NCBI GenBank assembly: GCA_964539515.1
Contig: CAZIJO010000004.1
Span: 1 to 64,000, forward strand
Direction of reading: 5' to 3'
From: JADLHS01 sp964539515
GTDB taxonomy: Bacteria > Verrucomicrobiota > Verrucomicrobiia > Limisphaerales > JADLHS01
Length of the DNA: 64,000 nt
This document shows positions 17,772 through 27,177 of the stretch, piece after piece (the first letter of the stretch is position 1; every line of letters starts with the position of its first letter). The position numbers and the translations under genes were made by a program. The notes beneath the pieces are model-generated. The model did not search any database. It was not told where the DNA came from and was given only the letters and a program-made list of their open reading frames with translations.

Positions 17772-19313
17772 ATGCAAACACCGATGCCTTCCGACTTCCT
17801 TGCCCGCCTCAAAACCATTTCTCAGAGGGCAACGGTGATCACATGTTTGCTCGCGATCACCAATGGGCAGGCGCAGCCCGCAGGGACTTCCCCCGTGAGC
17901 GTGAACCCGCTGACGGCGCTGACGCAACTCTCCGAGGCCCAAACCCGCCGGGTATCCAGCACCAGCGCCGACATAAAGAGCAACGGCGATTCCCGCGCGA
18001 TCAAGGAAGGCGAAACCCTTGTGCTCGCCGAATTGACCGGCCCGGGCGCCATCACACACATCTGGAACACGATCGCCGCGCAGGATCCGTTTGCCGGTCG
18101 TTCGCTCGTGCTGCGGATTTATTGGGACGGGATGGAAAAACCGAGTGTCGAGGTGCCGCTGGGGGATTTCTTCGGCGTGGGCCACGGCGCGATTGCCAAC
18201 TTTCATTCGTTGCCGGTGAGCGTTTCGTCCTACGGCCGCTCGCGGACTTGTTTCTGGCGGATGCCGTTTCGCAAAAGCGCAAAAGTGACCCTGACCAATG
18301 AGGCGCGCGGCTATGGTGAGGTGGAGGTCTATTACTACGTTGACTGGGAGAAGCTGCCGAGCCTGCCGGAGGACGCGCTCTACTTTCACGCCCGTTACAA
18401 CCAGGCGTTCCCGGCGACACCCGGCGATTACACGATCCTGGAAACCAAAGGTCGTGGCAACTACGTGGGCACGGTCTATTCCGTGCACCAGGTCAAGACC
18501 GGCTGGTTTGGCGAAGGCGATGATCATTTCTACATTGATGGCGAAACCACGCCGTCTCTGTGTGGAACTGGGACCGAGGATTATTTCAATGACTCATGGG
18601 GTTTCCGGCCTTTCGTCGCCCCCGCCCACGGTGTGACGTTGTACGAAGGTGTCTTCGCCGGGGATCGGCTCACAGCTTACCGCTGGCACTTGTCCGATCC
18701 CGTGCATTTTACGAACTCCTTGAAATTCTCCATCGAACATCGCGGCAGTGTGGTGACCGATGAGGGCAAGAAGCTCTCGTCCTCCGGCGAGCGGCCGGAT
18801 TGGGTCAGTTCCGTGGCGATGTGGTATCAGACGCCGCCGGTCGCGAATGCAGCCCCGTTGCCGCCGGCCGCCAACCGCATCGCCCCGTATCGCGTGCTCC
18901 CCGCGAAAGCGTTGACCTTTCGCGCGGAACCGCCCGCAACGACAAAGCAAGAGGAGGAGGGCTTGATCTACACGCCGGGCAAACCGGAGGCGCAGATCGA
19001 ATTTGATTTCGACATCGTCGAACCGGGCCGTTACCAGGTCGCCGCGGTGCTGATCCTCTCGCTGGCCAGCGCGCGCTATCAACCGATGCTCGACGGCCAG
19101 CCGGTCGGGCCCGAACTGGATCTTTGTGTGTTGGAGGAGGACTGGACGTGGTTCAGCTTCGATCTCCACGATTTGAAGCCCGGCAGGCACACACTCAAGT
19201 TCGCCGGGCGGGGCGCATCACCCCACCAAAGAACGAAAGCACCGCCGCGTTTCGCGTTCGGCCTAAACTCGATCGTGCTGCTGCGGCTGGAGGACATGAA
19301 GGGTTACCAATGA
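17772..19313 (+). CDS. DUF2961/GH172-family protein
   Basis: The ATG at 17772 (or 17784) gives about 513 residues with a signal peptide; the TTG at 17730 is less likely. The DUF2961 core has 'GAITHIWNTI', 'RIYWDGMEKPSVEVPLGDFFGVGHG', 'MPFRKSAKVTLTNE', 'WFGEGDDHFYIDGE' and 'GTGTEDYFNDSWGF', a conserved acidic motif. GH172 contains alpha-D-fructofuranosidases, arabinofuranosidases and difructose-anhydride synthases; which activity applies here cannot be read off. A C-terminal domain (from about residue 380, 'EPGRYQVAAVLILS...GRHTLKFAG') adds a beta-sandwich. The stop codon overlaps the next start (ATGA), so the two are translationally coupled. Confidence 0.85.
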   Translation: MQTPMPSDFLARLKTISQRATVITCLLAITNGQAQPAGTSPVSVNPLTALTQLSEAQTRRVSSTSADIKSNGDSRAIKEGETLVLAELTGPGAITHIWNTIAAQDPFAGRSLVLRIYWDGMEKPSVEVPLGDFFGVGHGAIANFHSLPVSVSSYGRSRTCFWRMPFRKSAKVTLTNEARGYGEVEVYYYVDWEKLPSLPEDALYFHARYNQAFPATPGDYTILETKGRGNYVGTVYSVHQVKTGWFGEGDDHFYIDGETTPSLCGTGTEDYFNDSWGFRPFVAPAHGVTLYEGVFAGDRLTAYRWHLSDPVHFTNSLKFSIEHRGSVVTDEGKKLSSSGERPDWVSSVAMWYQTPPVANAAPLPPAANRIAPYRVLPAKALTFRAEPPATTKQEEEGLIYTPGKPEAQIEFDFDIVEPGRYQVAAVLILSLASARYQPMLDGQPVGPELDLCVLEEDWTWFSFDLHDLKPGRHTLKFAGRGASPHQRTKAPPRFAFGLNSIVLLRLEDMKGYQ

Positions 19314-21049
19314 ATCCCCAACGGTATTGCCGTATTCCGGTGGTCAAATTGCCGGTCCTCATCGGTATGGGACTTCTGCTTACCATCCCCGCAATCGCAG
19401 GCAGCGGACCGGCCATGATTTGTTACTCCGCACAACCGAACCCCTATTTCAACGACCACGCCGCCGAGATCAAAAAGTTTTACGACGGATTTTTCTTTTC
19501 AATCGGGAGCTGGGAGAACACGGCGCAGCGATTTCTTGGGCTCGAGGGTCGCGGCCCCGGGAATCCGGCCTGGCTTGAAGGGACAAAAGCAAATCTAGCC
19601 GCGCTGCGCCGGGCGGGGGTGACGGAGAACTTTCTGACGGTTTACTTCTCGGACAGCGGGGACTGGCCCTCGGCGGAAACTCTCCTTTCCCAGACTTACG
19701 CCCGAAAAATGGCGACGGAGTTTTCCGCCATTGGCCAGGTCGCGAAGGAACTGGGCTTCCGTGGCGTGTGCGTCGACGTCGAATATCCATATTTGCGTTA
19801 CTCGATCGACCACAAGATTTACAGCTACACCAATTATACCGTCGGCGACTTGCTGGCCGCTGCTCGCCGCCAGGGTCACGATTGCACGGTCGCAATCCTC
19901 GACGCGTTTCCCGACGCGCCGATCATCCTGCTGCCCGGGTCTTTGCGCGGCCGGCCGATTGGCGAAGCGTTCCAACTCGGGATGCTCCAAGCCATGGCCG
20001 AGCGGGACGCGACCGGTGGTTTGCATCTCGGGGTCGAGTACACTTATTGCCTCCACGATCCCGTCACTGCGCTGGCGACGACTCGCTTCGAAGACCCGGG
20101 CATTCCGTATCTCACCGACACCAAAACCGCCGATTATTGGCGGCGGCGCTGTACCGTGGCCCCCGGCGTGTGGCCAACCCACATGATTGAAACCGGCGGC
20201 AAGGATTACCCGCTGCAGCCTTGGAAACAGGAGATCGCCGAGCTACGCCAGCAGATGGCCATTCTCCGGGCCGCAGCCAAACGGTATGTCTGGTCGTTTT
20301 CCGGCCTGCCCTCTTGGTATGCCCACACCCCCGCGCTCGAAAAAGAATACGGGTTGACCAAACAAGACCTGAAGCGACCGGACATCGACTTGCGCGACTG
20401 GCATCAGCTCCTCGCGGACAAACCCGAACTGAAATCCTCCCCGCTCCAGCCGGTGCTGGACAAAATCCGCCGGTTCGATCGCGGGCGCATTTCCGGGGAA
20501 GAACTCTGCGATGCCTTTGGCACCCCGGGCCGCTGGTGGGTGCTGGGTCTGATGGGAAACCCGCACACGCAGCCGCAATTCGCCGCGATGGAAGCGCTGG
20601 AAAAACCGATCAGCCCGCGCACCGCCTACAATGGGCGGGATGGTGCGGTGCGGTGGTTCGCACACGACAATCTTGACCCGCGTGGCGTCACGTCGTGCAT
20701 CGGCGTCTTTGATTACCGAAATACCGACAACTCTGCGGCGCACTTTGTTTCGATTGTGCAAAGTCCGTCCGAGCGATCCGCCTTCCTGCACGTCGGCTGG
20801 GATGACGGCATCCGGGTTAAACTTGGCGACCAGGTGATTTTTGATGGGAGCGATTATCCGCCGCGCGGCAAAGGCATGCTTTATCGCGACAAGCACCAGT
20901 TCGAGAAGCGCGTCCCGTTCACGCTGCCCAAAGGCAAATCACAACTGTCTGTTACCAGCTTGAACTCGCACGGTGGCTGGGTTTTTGCCCTTCGAATCAC
21001 CGGCGAAAACGATCTCCCCTTCCAGGATGTACGATTCCGTCTGGAATGA
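19310..21049 (+). CDS. Secreted TIM-barrel protein, putative glycosidase
   Basis: The start overlaps the GH172 stop as ATGA at 19310, giving 579 residues. A signal peptide (MNPQRYCRIPVVKLPVLIGMG... AIAGS) is followed by a barrel-like domain. It has 'FYDGFFFSIGSWENT', 'GFRGVCVDVEYPY' (an acidic D-x-E strand end), 'VAILDAFPDAPIILLPG', 'HLGVEYTYC' and 'YVWSFSGLPSWY'. The C-terminal 120 residues form a beta domain ('RSAFLHVGWDDGIRVKLGDQ'). The family is not recognised. The tight coupling to GH172 argues that both act on the same glycan, the second perhaps on the product of the first. Confidence 0.75.
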   Translation: MNPQRYCRIPVVKLPVLIGMGLLLTIPAIAGSGPAMICYSAQPNPYFNDHAAEIKKFYDGFFFSIGSWENTAQRFLGLEGRGPGNPAWLEGTKANLAALRRAGVTENFLTVYFSDSGDWPSAETLLSQTYARKMATEFSAIGQVAKELGFRGVCVDVEYPYLRYSIDHKIYSYTNYTVGDLLAAARRQGHDCTVAILDAFPDAPIILLPGSLRGRPIGEAFQLGMLQAMAERDATGGLHLGVEYTYCLHDPVTALATTRFEDPGIPYLTDTKTADYWRRRCTVAPGVWPTHMIETGGKDYPLQPWKQEIAELRQQMAILRAAAKRYVWSFSGLPSWYAHTPALEKEYGLTKQDLKRPDIDLRDWHQLLADKPELKSSPLQPVLDKIRRFDRGRISGEELCDAFGTPGRWWVLGLMGNPHTQPQFAAMEALEKPISPRTAYNGRDGAVRWFAHDNLDPRGVTSCIGVFDYRNTDNSAAHFVSIVQSPSERSAFLHVGWDDGIRVKLGDQVIFDGSDYPPRGKGMLYRDKHQFEKRVPFTLPKGKSQLSVTSLNSHGGWVFALRITGENDLPFQDVRFRLE

Positions 21050-21343
21050 GATTCACCTCAGTTCCGACCGGCTATGGTCGCTTGGCAGTCGGGGCCGCGG
21101 GATGCTTCGCCTTCGGTTCGGCCCGGCTGCCAACAAACGCGTAGTCCGCGCACGCGGCTCGATCCAACTTGCACCCGTCAGAAGTCCCGACTTTTCATCC
21201 AGGTCCAGGATGAGGACGAACGCCTTGCAATGTTTTGGGTGAAAGCAGGTTGGTTCGCACTGCGCACCGTGAAACTGGATCCTGGGTAGAAGGCGATCTG
21301 AATCCCGCTTGACGAGAGCGGCAGCCAAGCACAAATTTTCGCC

Positions 21344-22378
21344 ATGATGAAGCACGAAAACCAACCTAATGACCTGGGTCGCGGACAAGAAGCCGACGCC
21401 AAGGCCGGCTTTACCCTCATTGAACTGCTGGTAGTAATAGCCATCATCGCCATCCTGGCGGCGATGCTGTTGCCGGCGCTATCCAAATCCAAGACCAAGG
21501 CGCAGGGGATTTACTGCATGAACAACACCCATCAACTCATGCTGGCCACCACGCTTTACGCCAATGAATTTTCGGACTTGCTGCCACCCAACCCGGATGA
21601 TGGCAATACCACACCCGGTTACAATTGGGTTGGCGGGAGCGCCGGTATCGGCGGGGGCAACGAGTATGACCCCAACATCCTGAAGGACCCGACCCGTTCG
21701 CTTTTGGCGCCGTATCAAGGCAAAAACGTTTCGATTTATCACTGCCCGGCGGACAACCGCGTGCCCGGTGCGCCCAACGGTTTTTCGGCGACCGACCCTG
21801 CTTTGCGGGGCACGCGGATCCCAAATGCACGCAGTGTCGCGATGAGCCAGGCCGTGGGCACCAACCCGTATCGGAGAGGAACGGTACCCGTCGATGGGCC
21901 GTGGCTGGATGGCAATCATGGCCACGTCGCCAACCAGAAGTGGTACACCTACGGCAAGCTCGGCAGCATGATAAACCCCGGTCCCGCGAATACGTTCGTG
22001 TTTGTGGATNNNNNNNNNNGGCGCGCCATTCTCAACCGTTGCGCCTTCAAGATGTTCGTGGTCTCCTCGGCGTACAAGCCCAGCCGCGAAGTGGGCAAGA
22101 CCGATGAAGGGCAATTGAAAGCGGGTGAGGTTATCGCGGTGGGGCCGGACGTCACCCCCAACTACCGGATGGTGGATTGGCCGGGCATATATCACAACGG
22201 CGCGTGCGGCTTCGCCTTCGGCGATGGCCACTCGGAGATCAAGAAGTGGAAGGACCCTCGCACTTACTTGACGACCGCGGCTACCAGTGTTCCCAGCCAG
22301 GCCGGCAATAAGGACATCTGGTGGATGTCCGTCAAATCCTCGGCCTTGATCAGGGGCCCGGGCTTCAGTGCCCCATGA
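21344..22378 (+). CDS. Type IV-like pseudopilin with assembly gap
   Basis: A pseudopilin with leader MMKHENQPND..., prepilin site AKAG|FTLIE (after G22) and C-terminal 'GACGFAFGDGHSEIKKWKD'. A run of ten Ns at 22010-22019 interrupts it after 'TFVFVD'. The sister gene at 3922-4797 has 'LDEREDSINDAWF' at this point, so only a few codons appear to be missing, and the frame after the gap is the correct one. It is an orphan pseudopilin. The 294 bp upstream hold nothing I recognise. Confidence 0.88.
   Translation: MMKHENQPNDLGRGQEADAKAGFTLIELLVVIAIIAILAAMLLPALSKSKTKAQGIYCMNNTHQLMLATTLYANEFSDLLPPNPDDGNTTPGYNWVGGSAGIGGGNEYDPNILKDPTRSLLAPYQGKNVSIYHCPADNRVPGAPNGFSATDPALRGTRIPNARSVAMSQAVGTNPYRRGTVPVDGPWLDGNHGHVANQKWYTYGKLGSMINPGPANTFVFVDXXXXRAILNRCAFKMFVVSSAYKPSREVGKTDEGQLKAGEVIAVGPDVTPNYRMVDWPGIYHNGACGFAFGDGHSEIKKWKDPRTYLTTAATSVPSQAGNKDIWWMSVKSSALIRGPGFSAP
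22010..22019. other. Assembly gap (10 N)
   Basis: Ten Ns inside the pseudopilin gene, between 'FVFVD' and 'ILNRCAFKMF'. The downstream flank reads GGCGCGCC. The true length is unknown. Confidence 1.
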
Positions 22379-22495
22379 TTGAACCGGCCTGACGCGTTCA
22401 ATAATTAGTGCGGCCCTTTTGGAGTCGCTTGTTTCCACCTTGCCACGGCAGGTTGGCCTGATCAGGCTTCGGGGGTAACGACTCGTCAAAAAAAC

Positions 22496-23086
22496 ATGAA
22501 ATTCACCCCGGCATTTTGCTGTCGCCTCCTGACTCTAGTCATCGCTCCAGCCCTTCTGACGTTGGCCCGGGCCGACGACTTCCAGCCCGAACCAGGATTT
22601 GTCAGCCTGTTCAACGGCCGCGATCTCACGGGCTGGGGCTACGCGACCAACAACTTTGACGGCCAATTGACCAGCAGCGACGGCCGCTACACCGCTACCA
22701 ATGGATATCTCGTGGTGAATCCGCACCGGCCCGAAGCCGGCCCGCAACACCGTCAGCTGTGGACGACGCGGACCTTTCCGAAGGATTTCATCCTGAAACT
22801 GGAATTCCGCGCCTCCGTCAATGCAGACAGCGGCATCTTCATCCGCAAACCACAATTGCAATGCCGGGATTACCTGGTGGCCGGACCGTACAAGGAATTG
22901 AAGAAATACCGGCCGCAGGATTGGAATGAAATTGTGGTGACGGTCACCAACGGCATCGCGCATGGCACTTGCAACGGCGAAGTCCTCGAAGCCGCGCTCA
23001 AACTTCCGGAGACCGGCCCCATTGGCCTCGAAGCCGACCGCGGCCAGATGGAGTACCGGCGCATCCGGGTCCAAGAGTTGCCCTAG
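22496..23086 (+). CDS. DUF1080 secreted protein (3-keto-glycoside hydrolase-like)
   Basis: A 196-residue protein with a signal peptide (MKFTPAFCCRLLTLVIAPALLTLARA|DDF). The single DUF1080 concanavalin-like domain shows 'FVSLFNGRDLTGWGY', 'GYLVVNP', 'DFILKLEFRASVNADSGIFIRKP', 'QDWNEIVVTVTNG' and 'GPIGLEADRGQMEYRRIRVQEL'. These are the standard DUF1080 blocks at the usual length. Members of this family have been reported to hydrolyse 3-keto-glycosides made by Gfo/Idh dehydrogenases, which matches the three such dehydrogenases at 49.5-60.3 kb. The link is inferred because the genes are 26 kb apart. Confidence 0.88.
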   Translation: MKFTPAFCCRLLTLVIAPALLTLARADDFQPEPGFVSLFNGRDLTGWGYATNNFDGQLTSSDGRYTATNGYLVVNPHRPEAGPQHRQLWTTRTFPKDFILKLEFRASVNADSGIFIRKPQLQCRDYLVAGPYKELKKYRPQDWNEIVVTVTNGIAHGTCNGEVLEAALKLPETGPIGLEADRGQMEYRRIRVQELP

Positions 23087-23091
23087 GCGGC

Positions 23092-24777
23092 TTACGGGTT
23101 GGCGATCAATTGCCGGGCGCGCACCAGCGCCGAGTCGAGATGCTCGCAGACGTTCTCCTCGCCGATGCGTTCCACAAACCCGTCCTTCTGCATGACGATC
23201 AACGGTTGCGTGTGGGCGCCCGCCAGCAGCAGCCAGCGTCCGCGGCGCCGCAGCTTGAGGTGGAGTTCCTCCAGCGCGTTCAGGCCCGTCGCATCCATCG
23301 CCATGACGCGCCGCATGCCGAGGATCAAGACCTCCGGTTCTTCGTGCGAGCGCTCCAGCGCATTCTCCAGTTTATCTGCCGTGCCGAAGAGGAACGCGCC
23401 CGCCAGCTGGTAAACCAGCGCGCCTTTGGGGACCGACTTGCCCACGAGCGAATCCTGCGGCGGGAGATCCATCACCGTTTCATCCACGGCCGTCATTTGG
23501 GTGGTTTCGGAGATGCGTTTGATGAACAGCACCGCGGCCATGACCATGCCCACTTCGACCGCCACGGTGATATCCGCCACCACCGTCAGGACGAAAGTGG
23601 AGCTGAACACCAGCGCGTCACTTTTGGGCCATTTACGGAGCCGGGCAAAATTGCTCCACTCGCCCATGTTCAGGGCCACCACCACCAGCACCGCGCTCAG
23701 GACGGGCAAGGGAATGAACTGCGCCACCGGTGCCGCCAGCATTATTACCGCGAGAATCGTCAGGGCATGGACCATTCCCGCCACCGGGGTGCGCGCGCCG
23801 CTGCGAACATTGGCGGCAGTGCGGGCAATGGCGCCGGTCGCCGGCAGGCCGCCAAACAGGGCACTGCCAATATTGGCCACCCCCTGCGCCATGAGTTCCT
23901 GGTTGGAATCGTGGCGATCCTCAATCATGCCATCCGCCACGACGGCGCACAGGAGTGATTCGATGGCGGCCAGCAACGCAATGGTGAACGCCGGACGGAT
24001 CAGGTTTTTGATCTGGGCCAGATCAATCTCCGGCCAATGCGGCAGCGGGAGGCTTCGCGGGATCGCATCCGCACCGAAACGGCTGCCGATGGTGGCCACG
24101 TCCAGGTGAAAAATCGCCACGCCCAGCGTGCCCAATACCACCACGACAATGGACGCGGGAACGCGATGCGCCCAGGTGCCGGGCCAGGATTTGATGAACA
24201 CCAGGGCCGCCACCGCCATGACCAAGGAAGGCCAGTGAATCGTGGACAGGTGCTTTACCAGGAAAACAATTTTTTCAAGGAAATCGGCCGGCACTTTTTC
24301 GACTTGCAAGCCAAGGAAATCCTTCACCTGGGTGCTGAAAATGTAAACGGCGATGCCCGCGGTGAAACCGGCGATGACCGGCAGCGGGATGTATTTGATC
24401 ATCACCCCGAGCCGCGCCACGCCCATGGCAATCAGCAACGCTCCGGCCAGCAACGTGCAGATGACCAGATTATCGAGCCCGTAAGTCATGCCCACGCCCA
24501 CCACGATCGGGATGAACGCCGCGGTCGGCCCGCCGATTTGCACCCGCGATCCGCCCAGGGCCGACGTCAGAAAGCCCGCGATGATGGCGGTATAAATGCC
24601 AATGGCCGGCGAGCGCTCCGACGCGATGCCCAGGGCCATGGCGAGCGACAGCGCAATGATGCCCACCGTAAGGCCCGCCGCGAGATCGGCGGCAAAGTCC
24701 GCGCGGGTGTAGTTTCGCAGGGTATCAAGGATTTTGGGGTGAAATGAAAAAGCCAGCTTCGATTGATTGGTCGCCAT
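23092..24777 (-). CDS. SulP-family inorganic anion transporter with STAS domain
   Basis: The start MATNQSKLAF at 24777 gives 561 residues. Longer starts add a non-conserved stretch. The N-terminal membrane domain (about residues 20-420) shows SulP features: 'DFAADLAAGLTVGIIALSLAMALGIASE' after the first helix, then 'IYTAIIAGFLTSALGGSRVQIGGPTAAFI'. The C-terminal STAS domain (about 445-555) has 'GALVYQLAGAFLFGTADKLE' and 'MAMDATGLNALEEL'. Substrates of this family are sulfate, bicarbonate and other anions. With three sulfatases 3-9 kb away, handling of released sulfate is plausible but unproven. The gene is divergent from the aldo/keto reductase (122 bp between starts). Confidence 0.92.
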   Translation of the reverse strand: MATNQSKLAFSFHPKILDTLRNYTRADFAADLAAGLTVGIIALSLAMALGIASERSPAIGIYTAIIAGFLTSALGGSRVQIGGPTAAFIPIVVGVGMTYGLDNLVICTLLAGALLIAMGVARLGVMIKYIPLPVIAGFTAGIAVYIFSTQVKDFLGLQVEKVPADFLEKIVFLVKHLSTIHWPSLVMAVAALVFIKSWPGTWAHRVPASIVVVVLGTLGVAIFHLDVATIGSRFGADAIPRSLPLPHWPEIDLAQIKNLIRPAFTIALLAAIESLLCAVVADGMIEDRHDSNQELMAQGVANIGSALFGGLPATGAIARTAANVRSGARTPVAGMVHALTILAVIMLAAPVAQFIPLPVLSAVLVVVALNMGEWSNFARLRKWPKSDALVFSSTFVLTVVADITVAVEVGMVMAAVLFIKRISETTQMTAVDETVMDLPPQDSLVGKSVPKGALVYQLAGAFLFGTADKLENALERSHEEPEVLILGMRRVMAMDATGLNALEELHLKLRRRGRWLLLAGAHTQPLIVMQKDGFVERIGEENVCEHLDSALVRARQLIANP

Positions 24778-24899
24778 AGATTTTCCCGGCCCGCAAAGAC
24801 TATTTCTGACGCCTTGCATACTGGACACCATGGTTGGAAACTCAATTGAATTCTGAAATCGCGTTGAACCCGCCCGCTCCTCTGGCATAATCACCTCCG

Positions 24900-26216
24900 A
24901 TGAAATACCGCCGGTTCGGCCGCACCGATCTGCAAATGCCCGTCCTCTCCTGCGGCGGGATGCGCTACCAACACAAGTGGCAGGACGTTGAGCCCAAGGA
25001 AATCCCGCCCGCCAACCAGGCTAATCTCGAGGCGTGCATCCACCGCGCCCTGGAACTCGGCATCAACCACATCGAAACCGCGCGCGGTTACGGCACCTCC
25101 GAAATGCAACTCGGCTGGGTGCTGCCCCAGCTGCCGCGCGACAAGATGATTGTGCAGACGAAGGTCGCCCCCATGGCCACGGCCCGGGAGTTTCGGGAGA
25201 CCTTCGCGACTTCGATGAAGTATCTCCAACTGGATCACGTGGATTTGCTTTCGCTCCACGGCGTCAACAACCGGCAGTTGCTCGATTGGTCGCTCCAAAA
25301 GGGCGGTTGTCTGGAGGCCGCGCGCCAGCTTCAGCGCGAAGGGCGCTGCCGCTTCGTCGGTTTCTCGACGCACGCGACGCCGGACCTCATTCACGAAGCC
25401 ATCGCCCAGGGGGATTTTGATTACGTGAACCTGCACTGGTATTTCGTCAACGACCTGAACTGGTCGTGCGTCGAAGCCGCCGCCGCCCGGGACATGGGCG
25501 TGTTCATCATCAGCCCGAACGACAAGGGCGGAAAACTTTACGAGCCGCCCGCCAAGCTGGTGCAGCTCTGCGCGCCGCTTTCGCCGATGCAATTCAACGA
25601 TCTCTACTGTCTCGCGCGACCGCAGGTTCACACCCTCAGTTGCGGGGTCGCCAAGCCGGCGGATTTCGACGAACACATCGCCGCGCTGAAATTGATCGGG
25701 GATTCGTCCGGCAAATCGGGTGAATCGCGAACGAGACCTTCATCCAGCCCTTCAGCCACCCTCGCCCCATCCGATGGGGCGAGGGCCGGGGTGAGGGGTA
25801 GTTTCGCAGACCCGGACTTGACTGAATCTTGCGCGAAGATCGCAGCGCTGATTGCTCCAATTGAAAAACGGTTGCGCGAGGAAATGCACCGCACCCTCGG
25901 GGCAGACTGGTGCGCCCGCTGGTTCGAGGGATTGCCGCAATATGTGGACGTGCCCGGCGAGATTAACGTGACGGAAATCTTGCGGCTGTGGACGTATGCC
26001 AAATCCCTCGATCTCGTCGCCTGGGGCAAGATGCGTTACAACCTGCTCGGCCAGGCGGAGCATTGGTTTCCCGGCCAGAACGCCGCGCGCGTTGGCGAGC
26101 TTCAACTCACGGCGACGCTGGCCGCCAGTCCATTCGCCGAAAAAATCCCCGCCATCCTCGAAGAATCCCACCGGCTGCTGTACGAAGCCCCGGTCAAGCG
26201 CCAGAGTCAAAGCTGA
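24900..26216 (+). CDS. Aldo/keto reductase-family protein with in-frame palindromic repeat
   Basis: A 438-residue protein. It starts 'MKYRRFGRTDLQMPVLSCGGMRYQ' and continues with AKR motifs 'INHIETARGYGTSE' (catalytic Y region), 'MIVQTKVAP' (K), 'HVDLLSLHGVNN' and 'VGFSTHATPDLIHEAI'. The fold should be a cytoplasmic NAD(P)-dependent barrel. Residues about 274-302 are odd: 'SRTRPSSSPSATLAPSDGAR...' is the translation of a dispersed palindrome (25759-25795) that has entered without shifting the frame. The following C-terminal region resumes normal sequence. Close family members should lack this piece. The last 24 codons reappear at 27178-27249. Confidence 0.88.
   Translation: MKYRRFGRTDLQMPVLSCGGMRYQHKWQDVEPKEIPPANQANLEACIHRALELGINHIETARGYGTSEMQLGWVLPQLPRDKMIVQTKVAPMATAREFRETFATSMKYLQLDHVDLLSLHGVNNRQLLDWSLQKGGCLEAARQLQREGRCRFVGFSTHATPDLIHEAIAQGDFDYVNLHWYFVNDLNWSCVEAAAARDMGVFIISPNDKGGKLYEPPAKLVQLCAPLSPMQFNDLYCLARPQVHTLSCGVAKPADFDEHIAALKLIGDSSGKSGESRTRPSSSPSATLAPSDGARAGVRGSFADPDLTESCAKIAALIAPIEKRLREEMHRTLGADWCARWFEGLPQYVDVPGEINVTEILRLWTYAKSLDLVAWGKMRYNLLGQAEHWFPGQNAARVGELQLTATLAASPFAEKIPAILEESHRLLYEAPVKRQSQS
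25757..25797 (+). repeat. Dispersed palindrome inside the aldo/keto reductase gene
   Basis: An 11-bp stem (25759-25769 with 25775-25785, loop TCCGA) is followed by GCCGGGGTGAGGGG. The same composition (palindrome plus CCGGGGTGAGGG tail) occurs at 30011-30043, 50813-50855 and, inverted, at 29893-29928 and 50901-50941. Confidence 0.85.
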
Positions 26217-26302
26217 ACCGGATTCGCGGGACCGACGCTTTAAGGAATCGGTGCTTCACAACTGGCCGGGCTTGGGGGCTTCGCCAATCCGGGCCGGCGA
26301 AT

Positions 26303-27022
26303 TTAGTCAATTCTCCGGACTGGACGGTTTGCGCTCCTACGGTTCTTACTCGTGAAGGAAAGACCGACAAGGGCGGCGCCGAGCAATAACAGTCCACCCG
26401 CCGCAGGCTCGGGGATGGATATGGAAAGGTACAAGTTATCCAGCGACCAGCCGTAAGTGGGAATCTCCACCCGTGTCAGACCTGTAAACTCTGGGCCGAA
26501 TTGGAACGTTTGAAAGTCAGCCAAAGGGCCTGTGCCATCAATGATGCCGTCTGTGGTGAAATTGGTCGTCACCACGGTGCCATCCTGCCGATAACCGACA
26601 AAGGGAACAGTCACTGCATCAGGGACCACCGTGCTGTACTCCGCCAAATCCACGGACACCAGATTGAAAACAGAAGCGTCCAAGAAGCTGAACACAAGTG
26701 AGTCACCAAGCGAGCCTTGCAAATACGCGGTTCCGTTTTCTGGACTGTTGACGCGCCCTCCTCCGTTACGGATGAATCCATTCCCCGGCCCTACTATTCC
26801 AAGTGGCCGGAACCACATACCAGACTCGAAGTACTGCTGAACAAAAGCACCTGTACCTGGCGGCTGGAATGGATAGCCATCAAATGTAATGTGCAGAGTG
26901 CCCTGGCCGAGGCATTGCGCCATGGCCCAAAAGAAACCGGCCGCACCGAGCCACGCGCGGCATAAATTGATCAGTCCGGAGCATCGATACAAGTCCGCGC
27001 TCCGCTTGGATGATTGATTCAT
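26303..27022 (-). CDS. PEP-CTERM sorting-domain protein
   Basis: The start MNQSSKRSAD at 27022 gives 239 residues with an N-terminal hydrophobic segment ('WLGAAGFFWAMAQCLGQG') as export signal. The mature part is beta-rich ('HITFDGYPFQPPGTGAFVQQYFESGMWFRP'). The C-terminus is the exosortase target signal: 'IPEPAAGG' then a hydrophobic helix 'LLLLGAALVGLSF' and a basic end 'SKNRRS'. Such proteins are cleaved by exosortase and sorted to the envelope or extracellular polymer. No exosortase is in the window. The gene sits between the aldo/keto reductase and a copy of that gene's tail. Confidence 0.88.
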   Translation of the reverse strand: MNQSSKRSADLYRCSGLINLCRAWLGAAGFFWAMAQCLGQGTLHITFDGYPFQPPGTGAFVQQYFESGMWFRPLGIVGPGNGFIRNGGGRVNSPENGTAYLQGSLGDSLVFSFLDASVFNLVSVDLAEYSTVVPDAVTVPFVGYRQDGTVVTTNFTTDGIIDGTGPLADFQTFQFGPEFTGLTRVEIPTYGWSLDNLYLSISIPEPAAGGLLLLGAALVGLSFTSKNRRSANRPVRRID

Positions 27023-27177
27023 TTTTTCCGCTCGCGTTTTGCCGGCGGCTCGGCACATGCCTCAACGTCCTCATGTGCAATTCTCGAGCAATCCAATTAT
27101 TAACCTCCTCTGGCATCCCGGCAACGCATCCGTTGCCAAATTGTCGTTGTTATTTGCTGTCCGCGATGCAGTCGGAG

